A DNA stretch of 64,000 nt from Parapedobacter luteus. GTDB lineage: Bacteria; Bacteroidota; Bacteroidia; Sphingobacteriales; Sphingobacteriaceae. Location of the stretch: positions 1-64,000 of the forward strand of contig NZ_FUYS01000009.1 of the NCBI RefSeq assembly GCF_900168055.1. Direction: 5' to 3'. Positions 52,620-61,091 of the stretch are shown here, piece by piece (position 1 is the first letter of the stretch; each line of letters opens with the position of its first letter). Under the pieces are notes generated by a model. That model ran no database searches and was not told where the DNA came from. It saw nothing but the letters and a program-made list of their open reading frames with translations. A program made the translations under genes and the position numbers.

Positions 52620-52647
52620 TGAGTAAAATTACTCAATACATTGAGTA
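52620..52647 (-). promoter_or_regulatory. Overlapping dyads upstream of the AAA/DUF4143 gene
   Basis: TGAGTAA-AA-TTACTCA (52620-52635) and TACTCAA-TACA-TTGAGTA (52630-52647) share the half-site TTACTCA/TGAGTAA and overlap, 25-52 bp upstream of the start at 52595. This pattern suggests a repressor site controlling the gene. Confidence 0.6.
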
Positions 52648-52683
52648 ATTACAACATCCGCTGATTAAAAAACAATCCATTTA

Positions 52684-55600
52684 TCAATCAAATAATTTCA
52701 GTAAATCTTCCTTGTTCAGCGCTTTCAGCACATTGCCGTCCGTTTGAATCAGCGAACCGGCCAACTCCCGCTTGCCGGCCTGCATATCGAGGATTTTTTC
52801 CTCGATGCTGTCTTTGCAGATCATCCGATACGCCATCACATGCTTATCCTGCCCAATGCGGTAACACCGGTCGATGGCCTGCGCTTCCGCAGCCGGATTC
52901 CACCACGGATCGAGGATATACACATAATCCGCGGCGGTGAGGTTCAGGCCTGCCCCTCCGGCCTTAAGGCTCAGCAGGAATAGTCGGCATTGCTCGTTCT
53001 CCTGGAATTCCGCCACCTGTTTTTGGCGTTCATCCCCTGTAGTTTTTCCATCGAGGTAAGCGAATCCGATGTCCGCAGACACTAACCGGTCTTTCAACAA
53101 AGCCAGCATTGCGGTGAACGCCGAGAAAACCAGTATTTTGTGCTGGCCTTGCAGTTCGCCGATCTGGTCCATCAGTTCATCCAGCTTTGCGGATGCGTTC
53201 GGATGGCCGCCATCTTTCAGCAACGCCGGTGAGTTGCAGATCTGCCGCAATTTCATCAACCCTTCTATGGCCAGAAATTTTGACCGCCCGGTATTGCTCC
53301 CTTGCAGGCTGTCGGTAAGCTTACTCTTGAAAAGCTTCCGGTATTCATCGTAAAGCCGGCGCTGTTCCGGCAGCATGTCGCAGTACAGGAGCATCTCGGA
53401 TTTATCCGGCAATTCGGTGGCCACCTGTTTTTTGGTACGGCGGAGGATAAAGGGGCTGATCACCCGTTGCAATTCCGTTTTGGTTTCTGCTGTTGCCGTT
53501 CCATCTGCGATACCCGGATAGGTCCTTTTGAAATCTGCGAAGGTGCCGAAGAACCCGGGATTAACGAACGACAGTTGCGCATACAGATCGCCGATACCAT
53601 TTTCTATTGGCGTACCGGTCATGGCTATCCGGTAGTATGCGTTCAGTTGTCCGGCTGCCTCGAAACGCTTTGAGTTCCGGTTTTTCACAGCCTGGGATTC
53701 GTCGAGCACGAGGTAGCTAAACTCCAAAGCGGCGAACAACTCGACATCGGCCGTCAGTGTGCCATAGGTCGTCAGCACTACCAGCCCTTCCGTACACTGC
53801 AGGGTTTGGTGGCGTTCGGCACCATGGTGGATATATAATTTGCGGTGCGGAGCAAATCTACCCAGTTCGGCCTGCCAATTGAACAATAAGGTATTGGGGA
53901 CGATCACGAGACTGGCTGGCGCATCGGGCTGTTGCTGATAGTGGTGTTCCAATATGCTGATGACCTGCAGCGTTTTACCCAGTCCCATATCATCAGCCAG
54001 GATACCGCCCCACCCAAATTCCCGCAGAAAAGCCAGCCAGCTCAGTCCGGCTTCTTGGTAACGGCGGAGCGTTGCCTGCATCGGATCGGGCTTTTTTATG
54101 GGCTGCATGGAGTCCAGGTCCATCAATTTCTGCCGTTTGGTTTGAATCGCCGCTTTGATGGACGCATCGGCGATATGGCTGGTATAATTAGCCAGTGTAT
54201 TGAAATGGCTGGTGGGAATACGAAGCTGCTGTCCGTTGGTTTTTCCGAATGCCAGCAGGGGCAAAAGCCGCTTTTTATCCGCATTGCTGACAAACCCAAG
54301 GCTGCCATCTTGCAGCTTGAACCAATTTTTCGACCGCCGCACCATTTCACCCAGCTCCTCCAGCGAAATCGGGGTCGACCCCATTTTAGCCCTGACATTC
54401 GCCTGGTAGTACGCCTTTCGCTCATCCGTAATGGCTAATTGCCAGTCTAACATGCGGGGGAAATAGTTACTCCCTTCTTCGACGCCGGTAAGATCGAGCA
54501 TAACTCCGGCGTTACGCAAGGTGGTCACGCTATCCGGCAACCAGGTTGATTTCTCGATGACTGCCACCGGCAGCGAAAGGTAGTCCTTCTGCCGTTGCTC
54601 ACGAAATAACGGATGAAGCCCCTGTAGCATTGTCCTGAATTCACGCTCCCGGTCTTTATCCCGCAGAAGCACATAAAGGTTGTCCGCCCGTTGGCGCATC
54701 ACCAGATTTGCGTCGTGCACGGGGTTCACGGTAAACCCAACGGGATAGTATGTCGTTGGATAGAAAAATAGCCGGCCGTCGCGTTCCTCGATTTTCAGTC
54801 GATGGTTGCCGTTCTCCAATTCGCGTTGCGAAAAAACACTGTCCTGTGGCAGGGTCTGCAGGTCAATCGGATGGCGCATACTGATCGGCAGGACAATCTG
54901 CTCGAAAAACTTCGGGAAATCCTGCGACAAGGCGGTGATGGTATAACCGCATGTCCTGAATTTGTGGATAATCGCTTCATCCTGCGCATCGGCTACGAAG
55001 TGTACCGTCCCGTCATCTTCCGCTGCGATAAAGCAGGAAAAGGATTGCCCATGGAATTTCGGGTCGGGAACGTGTTTGCCGTTGACCATCAATTTCAGCG
55101 TTAGTTGGAACGATGAAAGGTGTTCTTTGAGCTCAAACATCAATTGTATCGTTGCTGCGCCTAATTTTTTAAAATGCCGCGAACCGGAAGACGGTTTGGT
55201 TGACTCGCGGGAGGACTGGTAGCCGTCGAAGAAAAGGAGCTGGATGCTTTCATGCAGCGTTGGGATAAACTCCGCCCAGTAATCAAACAATTGTTGCCGT
55301 CTTTGCAGTTTATCGTCGTCCGACGGAGCCGGTGATTCAACCAATACCTGCATCCTTCGGCAGGCGGCTTCCACGGCCTGTTCATGGATCGTGAGACTCT
55401 CCGGCTCACCCTCACCTGTTAGGAGATAACTGCGCTCAAAAGACGCATACGGATTGGCTTTAGCGGTTTTCGTTCCGGTTTTGGTCAGGTATGGAATCAA
55501 TACCGGATCCCGGAAATAATAAGAACCCGTGGGTATACCGAACACCAGCTTGGCCTCTCTTACTTTCGGAACGAGCGGTTCCATCAGTTGGACGGGGTCG

Positions 55601-56172
55601 CTGAATGATTCCTTCGTGTAATCATGGTTATTTACGTAACGGTAGATGCGACCGTACTCCGGATGGGTTTTAAACGGCGCTTTACCGTTATTATGATAAT
55701 AGCTTCCCAGATTAAAGTTGAACAGTCGCTGCTGTTCAGGCGGCAAGGCGACGACGTCGGGCAAATAAAACTGCTCGAAGTATTTCTTATTCGACTTCAC
55801 CTTGTACATCAGCGCTGAGCACGCATGCTTGCACAATTGATCAACGGGCCTGTTGCAGGAGCAGGTTATTTCGAGGCCTCCGGGGAGAATTTTCACCGAA
55901 AGCTCTTTCCCGTGCATGTTTTCTCCGTGCAATTCCATGATGAGGTTGTTGCCTATCAGTGCTTTATTGGATCCCCAGAAGGGATGGCTGTTTAGATTGG
56001 CCGTACCGGTGTAAAAGGAGCGCACATAGGTTTCGCTGAGTGCAAAAGGCTCCCCCTCCTCCCAGGGGATCTGGAACGGTTCTGACGCACGGCGCTTTTT
56101 GGTTTCTTCTTTGTTTTCTGCTGGCTCGTCGACGAGAAGGTCGTCGTTAGGCTGTGGTGTAGCTGAATTCAT
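52684..56172 (-). CDS. SNF2-family helicase/translocase with SWIM finger
   Basis: This 1162-residue protein has an N-terminal SWIM finger (Cys104-x-Cys106, Cys114-x-His116), a long middle region, and a C-terminal SNF2 ATPase. Motif I is DDMGLGKTLQ near 725-735, motif II is LDESQ near 822 (usually DEAH or DEAQ), and motif VI is AIDRCYRIGQ near 1100. Such proteins translocate on double-stranded DNA and remodel protein-DNA complexes; bacterial copies are frequent in defence islands but many are housekeeping-like. It is single, with toxin-antitoxin genes on both sides, and shares the SWIM finger with the protein at 47741. Confidence 0.92.
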   Translation of the reverse strand: MNSATPQPNDDLLVDEPAENKEETKKRRASEPFQIPWEEGEPFALSETYVRSFYTGTANLNSHPFWGSNKALIGNNLIMELHGENMHGKELSVKILPGGLEITCSCNRPVDQLCKHACSALMYKVKSNKKYFEQFYLPDVVALPPEQQRLFNFNLGSYYHNNGKAPFKTHPEYGRIYRYVNNHDYTKESFSDPVQLMEPLVPKVREAKLVFGIPTGSYYFRDPVLIPYLTKTGTKTAKANPYASFERSYLLTGEGEPESLTIHEQAVEAACRRMQVLVESPAPSDDDKLQRRQQLFDYWAEFIPTLHESIQLLFFDGYQSSRESTKPSSGSRHFKKLGAATIQLMFELKEHLSSFQLTLKLMVNGKHVPDPKFHGQSFSCFIAAEDDGTVHFVADAQDEAIIHKFRTCGYTITALSQDFPKFFEQIVLPISMRHPIDLQTLPQDSVFSQRELENGNHRLKIEERDGRLFFYPTTYYPVGFTVNPVHDANLVMRQRADNLYVLLRDKDREREFRTMLQGLHPLFREQRQKDYLSLPVAVIEKSTWLPDSVTTLRNAGVMLDLTGVEEGSNYFPRMLDWQLAITDERKAYYQANVRAKMGSTPISLEELGEMVRRSKNWFKLQDGSLGFVSNADKKRLLPLLAFGKTNGQQLRIPTSHFNTLANYTSHIADASIKAAIQTKRQKLMDLDSMQPIKKPDPMQATLRRYQEAGLSWLAFLREFGWGGILADDMGLGKTLQVISILEHHYQQQPDAPASLVIVPNTLLFNWQAELGRFAPHRKLYIHHGAERHQTLQCTEGLVVLTTYGTLTADVELFAALEFSYLVLDESQAVKNRNSKRFEAAGQLNAYYRIAMTGTPIENGIGDLYAQLSFVNPGFFGTFADFKRTYPGIADGTATAETKTELQRVISPFILRRTKKQVATELPDKSEMLLYCDMLPEQRRLYDEYRKLFKSKLTDSLQGSNTGRSKFLAIEGLMKLRQICNSPALLKDGGHPNASAKLDELMDQIGELQGQHKILVFSAFTAMLALLKDRLVSADIGFAYLDGKTTGDERQKQVAEFQENEQCRLFLLSLKAGGAGLNLTAADYVYILDPWWNPAAEAQAIDRCYRIGQDKHVMAYRMICKDSIEEKILDMQAGKRELAGSLIQTDGNVLKALNKEDLLKLFD

Positions 56173-56290
56173 TGTATGGTGGTTTTGTAAATGGGTTGAT
56201 GGTTTGATGATGTCGTCTTGTATTCTTTCTATTCCTTCCTTGTTTCCATAAAATTTTGTATTTTCGTGATGTTGAGTAGACTATATTGTT

Positions 56291-56527
56291 ATGCGTAGTA
56301 CGACCATACGTGAAAAATTATATGATTATATCCGCTTTGCGGATGACAAAAAGGTAAAAGCCATTTATACCATGGTGGAAGAAGAGATCACTGCAAAAGG
56401 CAACCCTTGGGATGACCCTGCGTTTATATCCGAACTCGACCGTAGGCTTGCTGAATATGAAAGTGGGAAAATCAATACGTCCACTTGGGAAGAAGTAAAA
56501 GCGAAAGCCCGCATATTAAAAACCTAA
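56291..56527 (+). CDS. Antitoxin of an intact ParE-type module
   Basis: The 78-residue protein (MRSTTIREKLYDYIRFADD) ends with the charged SGKINTSTWEEVKAKARILKT, matching antitoxins of the same group as those at 46948 and 50698. Its stop overlaps the toxin start (TAATG at 56525-56529). The upstream TATTTTCG is a near-fit to the -7 box. Confidence 0.82.
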   Translation: MRSTTIREKLYDYIRFADDKKVKAIYTMVEEEITAKGNPWDDPAFISELDRRLAEYESGKINTSTWEEVKAKARILKT

Positions 56528-56826
56528 TGCCTTATACCGTAGTTTTACATCCTGAAGCCGAAAAAGAATACTTGACTTCATTTCTTTGGTATGAAGAACG
56601 CTCTCCCGGTTTGGGTGAGCGGTTTGAACAGGCTGTAGAAAGTAAAATCCGGTCCATAGCAAATAACCCGCTTCATTACCCAACGAAGAAAAAGAACTAT
56701 CGAGAGGCGCTTGTGAGTGTTTTTCCATTTCTAATTGTCTATAAAATCTATCCTGAGAAGAAAGAAATTTTTATTGCTTCGATATTTCATACTAGCCGCA
56801 GATCTGGCAAAAAATATCGAAGATGA
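56527..56826 (+). CDS. RelE/ParE-type toxin (intact)
   Basis: The 99-residue protein has the complete RelE/ParE fold pattern: PYTVVLHPEAEKEYLTSFLWYEE at the N-terminus, the middle NPLHYPTKKKNYREALVSVFPF, and the C-terminal IFIASIFHTSRRSGKKY. Toxins of this family cut ribosome-bound mRNA or poison gyrase; which is unclear here. The ATG at 56527, coupled to the antitoxin stop, is preferred over a start 14 codons upstream. Of the four ParE-type modules in this window it is the only one with an unbroken toxin. Confidence 0.9.
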   Translation: MPYTVVLHPEAEKEYLTSFLWYEERSPGLGERFEQAVESKIRSIANNPLHYPTKKKNYREALVSVFPFLIVYKIYPEKKEIFIASIFHTSRRSGKKYRR

Positions 56827-56937
56827 TTTAAATTCCCACTTTCATTTCGCTTGCCGACCGGATATGAATCAAATGTGCTGCCTCGATGACAATAGTCGTA
56901 CGGGGTGTGGTTAGCAAAGGGCATAGTCGTTTCGATT

Positions 56938-57324
56938 TTAGTGCTGCTTATCGTTTGATTGGTCCTTTTCCTCCATCACCTCCTTAATCCGGTCTTCCAA
57001 AACGGCTTGGTGCCATTCGTCCACCATCTTTTGTGCAAGGTCTTTCGCATCTTTTGGATTAGCTAATGCCGCGTTAACAAGCTTCTCAGCAAACTTGCCG
57101 TATTTAACCATAATTTCTTCCGACTCCACCTGCGCGATGACGTATTCAAATACAAACGTGTTGGCCCACCGGTTAAGTGAGTAGGGATCGCACAGGTAAT
57201 CCGCTATTGACACGTTGTCAATGAAATCCTGAACGACTTGTTCGGGACTTAACTTAAAGATGTCGCACACCTGTTGAAATTCGTGCGTGATGGTGATTTT
57301 CTCCAGATTAGTCATAATCTTCAT
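56938..57324 (-). CDS. Unrecognised protein, fourth gene of the HEPN operon
   Basis: The 128-residue protein is soluble and mostly helical. Residues about 10-45 (HEFQQVCDIFKLSPEQVVQDF) align with the start of the preceding gene's product (RDFEVACGLFGIPVPGFLQLI), so both share a small N-terminal module. The C-terminus is charged (EDRIKEVMEEKDQSNDKQH). Its start overlaps the upstream gene by 17 bp, so it is translationally coupled. I do not know the family. Confidence 0.75.
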   Translation of the reverse strand: MKIMTNLEKITITHEFQQVCDIFKLSPEQVVQDFIDNVSIADYLCDPYSLNRWANTFVFEYVIAQVESEEIMVKYGKFAEKLVNAALANPKDAKDLAQKMVDEWHQAVLEDRIKEVMEEKDQSNDKQH

Positions 57325-58084
57325 TTAAATAGGGGTTTTTAATACGCTGATAATTTTCTTCAAGCCGTTCGCGGTACATGTAAATCCGGTCCTCAAGATT
57401 ACGGTAGAAAAAGTACCGAGCCCGGAACTCCTGCAGGTCCATCAGGAATATTTTGAATGCTTCCGATTCCAGATATGTTTCATCACGTATACCGCCGTAG
57501 CCCTCCATCACCCGGGTAAAAAACACCATCGCCGGGTTGTAATCCTCCTGTTTCAAGTGAACCCGTGCGCCAAGTTCTGCATAAGAGATTCGCTTCATTA
57601 TGGCATTGAGCAACTCAATGGGTGTGCGTTGGTGAAGCAGCGTCATCAGCAAAAAATCCTTGCTCAGCTGTATTTTGGTTTCCTCGTCATAATAAACCAC
57701 GTCCTTTATTTCCAAGCCGGCAGAAAAAGTGTCAAACAGCTTCTCGGCAAGCACTTTGCCTTTTTTCCTGCGCGTGGATTTACTGTAATTGCGGTTTGTG
57801 GCTGTTCCCACCATTTGCCTTAACAACCGGATGAATCGTTCACGCTGACTTTCGGACAGGTGCGTTGCCGGCTTAATTTCCTTTTCGCCCAATTGGCGAT
57901 CTGCCTCCAGAAATGCCTTCGTTGCCATGTCAAATTCGGACGTATCACCCATATGTGCGTGGATGAAACAGCAGTGATCGACAATCAATTGTAAGAATCC
58001 GGGTACAGGTATTCCGAACAGCCCACAGGCCACTTCAAAGTCCCGCGGAACGTCCAGGTGTGCCGTCTCGATGTTCATGTTCAT
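57308..58084 (-). CDS. Unrecognised protein, third gene of the HEPN operon
   Basis: The 258-residue protein is soluble, with an N-terminal module resembling that of the next gene and a longer helical remainder rich in Arg, Tyr and Glu (for example ARYFFYRNLEDRIYMYRERL near the C-terminus). A basic patch (NRNYSKSTRRKKGKVLA) lies near 118-134. No catalytic motif is evident. The start overlaps the previous stop by one base (58084) and the end overlaps the next gene by 17, so the operon is tightly coupled. Function unknown. Confidence 0.78.
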   Translation of the reverse strand: MNMNIETAHLDVPRDFEVACGLFGIPVPGFLQLIVDHCCFIHAHMGDTSEFDMATKAFLEADRQLGEKEIKPATHLSESQRERFIRLLRQMVGTATNRNYSKSTRRKKGKVLAEKLFDTFSAGLEIKDVVYYDEETKIQLSKDFLLMTLLHQRTPIELLNAIMKRISYAELGARVHLKQEDYNPAMVFFTRVMEGYGGIRDETYLESEAFKIFLMDLQEFRARYFFYRNLEDRIYMYRERLEENYQRIKNPYLNEDYD

Positions 58085-58791
58085 TATTTGTTGAATTTAT
58101 CCGTAATGAAATCCAAAGCCGCCGCCAGATTTACACCGGGATGCAACACATACCGGTAGCCGAAACTTCTGCGCTTGGTGCGTTTGAGCGGTGCTTTTCC
58201 CTTACGGCCGACCAGTTTGTCGAGTTCGGTCTTGAAATGGACGGGGTCGACCCCAACTCCAATTAAAGATTCCAGCTGCCGATAGAGTCTATGCGGCTCG
58301 ATGGGCTTGTCGAAACACTGATGAACAAACATTTCGGTTATCCCGTCCTGAGCTGCTTGCTGGCGGTCCTTGACCGAATTTTCGTAACGGTACTTGCTCA
58401 CTGCCGGATCCTCTTCGCATAACTGGAACAATACAATGCTTTCATAATCGCTCTTGTAACACTCCATGCGGTAAAAGATCGTGTCACCCGCTTTCCAGCT
58501 ATGCATTTCATGGCGGAGCGACGGCTCCCCGTGGTGTTGGTGCTGTAGAAAATTCGTATGGCAAAAAACCCTGCATAGCTGCCCATACAGTTCAATGCTG
58601 AAATCCATCACTTCAAACCGTTCCATATTTCGGATAAAATCATCGTCCTGCCCTAAAAGGAAAGATAATTCCAATGCAGAATACCCACGGCTGAGCCGGT
58701 TCAGCATCATGCAGTAGATAAAACTGGAATACGTAAGGGAGCATTCGGCTGTGTATTTCTCCACGTTGCTGTCTTCAAACAACACACTCAT
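58084..58791 (-). CDS. HTH-containing unrecognised protein, second gene of the HEPN operon
   Basis: The 235-residue protein has an XRE-like helix-turn-helix at about 33-76 (RGYSALELSFLLGQDDDFIRN fits the family's Gly-Tyr-Ser ... Glu-Leu ... Leu-Gly pattern). The middle (about 95-135) is beta-like and the C-terminus is basic (KAPLKRTKRRSFGYRYVLHPG). The start overlaps the stop of the HEPN gene by four bases (ATGA). No family was recognised; it could be the DNA-binding partner of the HEPN protein. Confidence 0.75.
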   Translation of the reverse strand: MSVLFEDSNVEKYTAECSLTYSSFIYCMMLNRLSRGYSALELSFLLGQDDDFIRNMERFEVMDFSIELYGQLCRVFCHTNFLQHQHHGEPSLRHEMHSWKAGDTIFYRMECYKSDYESIVLFQLCEEDPAVSKYRYENSVKDRQQAAQDGITEMFVHQCFDKPIEPHRLYRQLESLIGVGVDPVHFKTELDKLVGRKGKAPLKRTKRRSFGYRYVLHPGVNLAAALDFITDKFNK

Positions 58792-60539
58792 GCCTCAGTC
58801 CCCTCTTTAATAGCCGTGCCCGCCTTCCCCTCCAGTTCCTTCACCGCCCCCTCGCAAAGCGTTTCGAAAAAGTGAACCATTTCCTTCGCCCGAGTTCGGT
58901 AAAACGCTTGAGATTGACCCGACAGACCGATCTCCATATTCTGCCACCATACGGCATGCGGACTCAGCATCAACCTCATTCTCGTTTTTTCAATTTCACT
59001 CGTCGGATATAAAACGTCTAAGAGTTGGCGGCCCGCTACGCCACTCCAATCAATCAACTCCGCCAGATGCACGTCAAAAGGCACAAAGCCCACGGCACAC
59101 CGCAAATAGGTATTGACACCGATTTCCAATAGGTTACCCAGCAGCAACATGCAGGTGTCGAGCTTCAACGATCCGGCGTTTTGGATCAGCTCATTCAGAT
59201 TACCCATGCAGGCTTTAGCATTCCGCCACGTCTGCTCTGCCCGTTCATATTCGGCTTTCCAGTCCACGGAAGCCACCTCGAATGATGGTTCAAAGGTTGC
59301 CTTCCTGCGCAAGGTGCGCCCCTTGGTCCACATCGTATGGAAAAAGCGGTGGCCTTCCGCCAGGTTCCTCTGCACGGTTTTCACGTTGAGGTACACCACC
59401 ATGGCGCTGGCTTCCCCTACCTCCATGCAACGGAAGTGGAACGGCCCTTTGTTTTTCATCAGTACGACCAGGTAAAGTTCAGTTTTCGAACCTTCCCGTT
59501 CTTCCACCTGTTCTTGTTGGAACGGGCTCACTCCCGAAAAACCGCCTGTGTGATAATTCAGCATCATCACCTGCTCAGGCCGGTGCGTTTGATGGATACG
59601 ATCCAGCAACGCGTTGACATCCTTTTTGTATTGCTCCGGCCATGGAAAGCCGGAAAAATCCTCGCAGATAAGCTGGGTAGAAGCCATTGGCGGAAGTGTG
59701 GCAGCATTGGGAGCCTGCCGTGCTCCGTCAGCCGCCTGCTGCGCCGCCGCGGCCTCCAGCTGCCCGCGATACGCCGTGATCCGTTCAACCATAGCGGCAA
59801 CCATGCCGTCCATCACCGTCCGCGCACGCTCGCATTGCTCCAGGAGAAGGTTAAAATCGTCCAGGCTGATAGCAATCGTCTCCTGCTTCTTGGCTTGGGT
59901 ATATGCTTGATCCAGCATGCGGAAAAGTTCAGCTGACGGTCCGTCACAGGGAAAAATTTCCAACAGCTGCGGCGCCACATTCCGCACGGATTTCATCAGC
60001 TGCTGAACGTTATGGGATTTACCGCCGTTCATGCCCAAAGCAGCCTGGAAGCCTTTGAGGCGGAGCTCCATGAATTGGTGTAGCATGAACGTGGCTTGGC
60101 TGTAGTCGTCTTTGGCAAGGAAGTTATCGGCCGCCTCCCGGAACTCGTCTGACTGTTTCCGGCTTTTCTTGTAGTTGAGCTGCGAGAGTTCCAATAAGCC
60201 GGTAACGGTTTTCCGGGAAAACAGCGGATTTTTTTTCGTTGATGCGGCATGTAGCTGGTGCGGTGGCAGTGACGCATACGTGTAGTACAGACTCCCCTGC
60301 TTCAACTGGTTCTGCCATTCACCGGTAAGCACCATGTCAAACGGGATTTCGGCGGTATCTGACATGCAGAGGGAGACAATGGGTGCCATAGCTTTGGGGG
60401 AAAGCCCTTTAACTGGATTGACCACCAGCAGGAGCTGCTGCTTCTCCTTTTCAAGGAAAGGATATGAAAACAGAAAAATGCGATCGAGATCCATACGCTG
60501 GACCAATCGGTCGACCAAAAGTTGAATATCAGTATTCAT
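58788..60539 (-). CDS. HEPN/nucleotidyltransferase-like protein with internal duplication
   Basis: The 583-residue protein appears to consist of two copies of a [nucleotidyltransferase-like + HEPN-like] unit. In unit 1, residues 1-95 end with LKQGSLYYTY and are followed by a HEPN-like bundle (about 115-250) with ATFMLHQFMELRLKG and GGKSHNVQQL (His176). In unit 2, residues 300-410 end LAEGHRFFHTMWTKG and a second helical bundle (about 425-575) follows. The ..EG-x-x-FF motif is typical of MNT/HEPN-associated nucleotidyltransferases; the usual catalytic GS...D residues are not visible, and the HEPN RNase motif R-x4-6-H is not clearly conserved. It is first in a four-gene operon under an operator-like dyad, opposite an XRE gene. 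A toxin or defence effector is possible; unproven. Confidence 0.75.
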   Translation of the reverse strand: MNTDIQLLVDRLVQRMDLDRIFLFSYPFLEKEKQQLLLVVNPVKGLSPKAMAPIVSLCMSDTAEIPFDMVLTGEWQNQLKQGSLYYTYASLPPHQLHAASTKKNPLFSRKTVTGLLELSQLNYKKSRKQSDEFREAADNFLAKDDYSQATFMLHQFMELRLKGFQAALGMNGGKSHNVQQLMKSVRNVAPQLLEIFPCDGPSAELFRMLDQAYTQAKKQETIAISLDDFNLLLEQCERARTVMDGMVAAMVERITAYRGQLEAAAAQQAADGARQAPNAATLPPMASTQLICEDFSGFPWPEQYKKDVNALLDRIHQTHRPEQVMMLNYHTGGFSGVSPFQQEQVEEREGSKTELYLVVLMKNKGPFHFRCMEVGEASAMVVYLNVKTVQRNLAEGHRFFHTMWTKGRTLRRKATFEPSFEVASVDWKAEYERAEQTWRNAKACMGNLNELIQNAGSLKLDTCMLLLGNLLEIGVNTYLRCAVGFVPFDVHLAELIDWSGVAGRQLLDVLYPTSEIEKTRMRLMLSPHAVWWQNMEIGLSGQSQAFYRTRAKEMVHFFETLCEGAVKELEGKAGTAIKEGTEA

Positions 60540-60540
60540 A

Positions 60541-60589
60541 TTGTATAGATTTTCTATACAAACGTATACATAATATTTAAATTATCAAA
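60541..60589 (-). promoter_or_regulatory. Promoter of the HEPN operon buried in a perfect dyad
   Basis: On the minus strand TTTG (60589-60586), 19 bp, TACGTTTG (60566-60559) exactly fit the Bacteroidota consensus. The perfect dyad TTGTATAG-ATTTT-CTATACAA (60541-60561) overlaps the end of the -7 box, the expected transcription start and the two bases before the ATG. A third TATACA half-site lies 10 bp on (60565-60570). Repression by the divergent XRE protein is the natural reading. Confidence 0.78.
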
Positions 60590-60647
60590 AACTTATGCAT
60601 AATTTCTTTACATATAGTAATTTTACCTAAACAAATGAACAGCATAT

Positions 60648-60875
60648 ATGACCAAACTGGGTGAAATTTTGGCCAAACGGTCGGTCAATAAGTCGATGGT
60701 GGCCAGACGGACGGGATTGAGCAAAGCCCGGATCAATGAACTCACGCTTAACCCGTCGGCCAAACTACGCGCGGATGAGCTTTACCTCATCGCGAAAGCG
60801 ATAGACATGGAGCCGTGTGACCTGCTTAATCTTTTGTACGGGCATTTGACCTTACAACACGATGCATCGCACTAA
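60648..60875 (+). CDS. XRE-family helix-turn-helix regulator
   Basis: The 75-residue protein is one HTH domain (VNKSMVARRTGLSKARINEL is the helix-turn-helix, about 14-33) plus a short tail. It is divergent from the HEPN operon with 108 bp between the starts, which contain an operator-like dyad. It probably represses or controls that operon and itself. A 25-base piece of its coding sequence (60777-60801) is repeated exactly at 61523-61547 inside a degraded segment. Confidence 0.88.
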   Translation: MTKLGEILAKRSVNKSMVARRTGLSKARINELTLNPSAKLRADELYLIAKAIDMEPCDLLNLLYGHLTLQHDASH

Positions 60876-61091
60876 AATCTTCGTACATATTTATCGTTCT
60901 TAGCGGCAAAGCTACCCGAGCTGGTGCAGGTGCTGTACCTCATTGATGGTTCTTGGTACCCGTCAAATATCAACTTTTTACAGCTAAAAGCTAATTGCTT
61001 TTTCTTCTTTGGTAGCGTATCAGGTTAAATGATTTTGGACGGATAATGCCATTGCCGATTTGGATGATATCGGCGCGGCAGGTGGTGAAAC

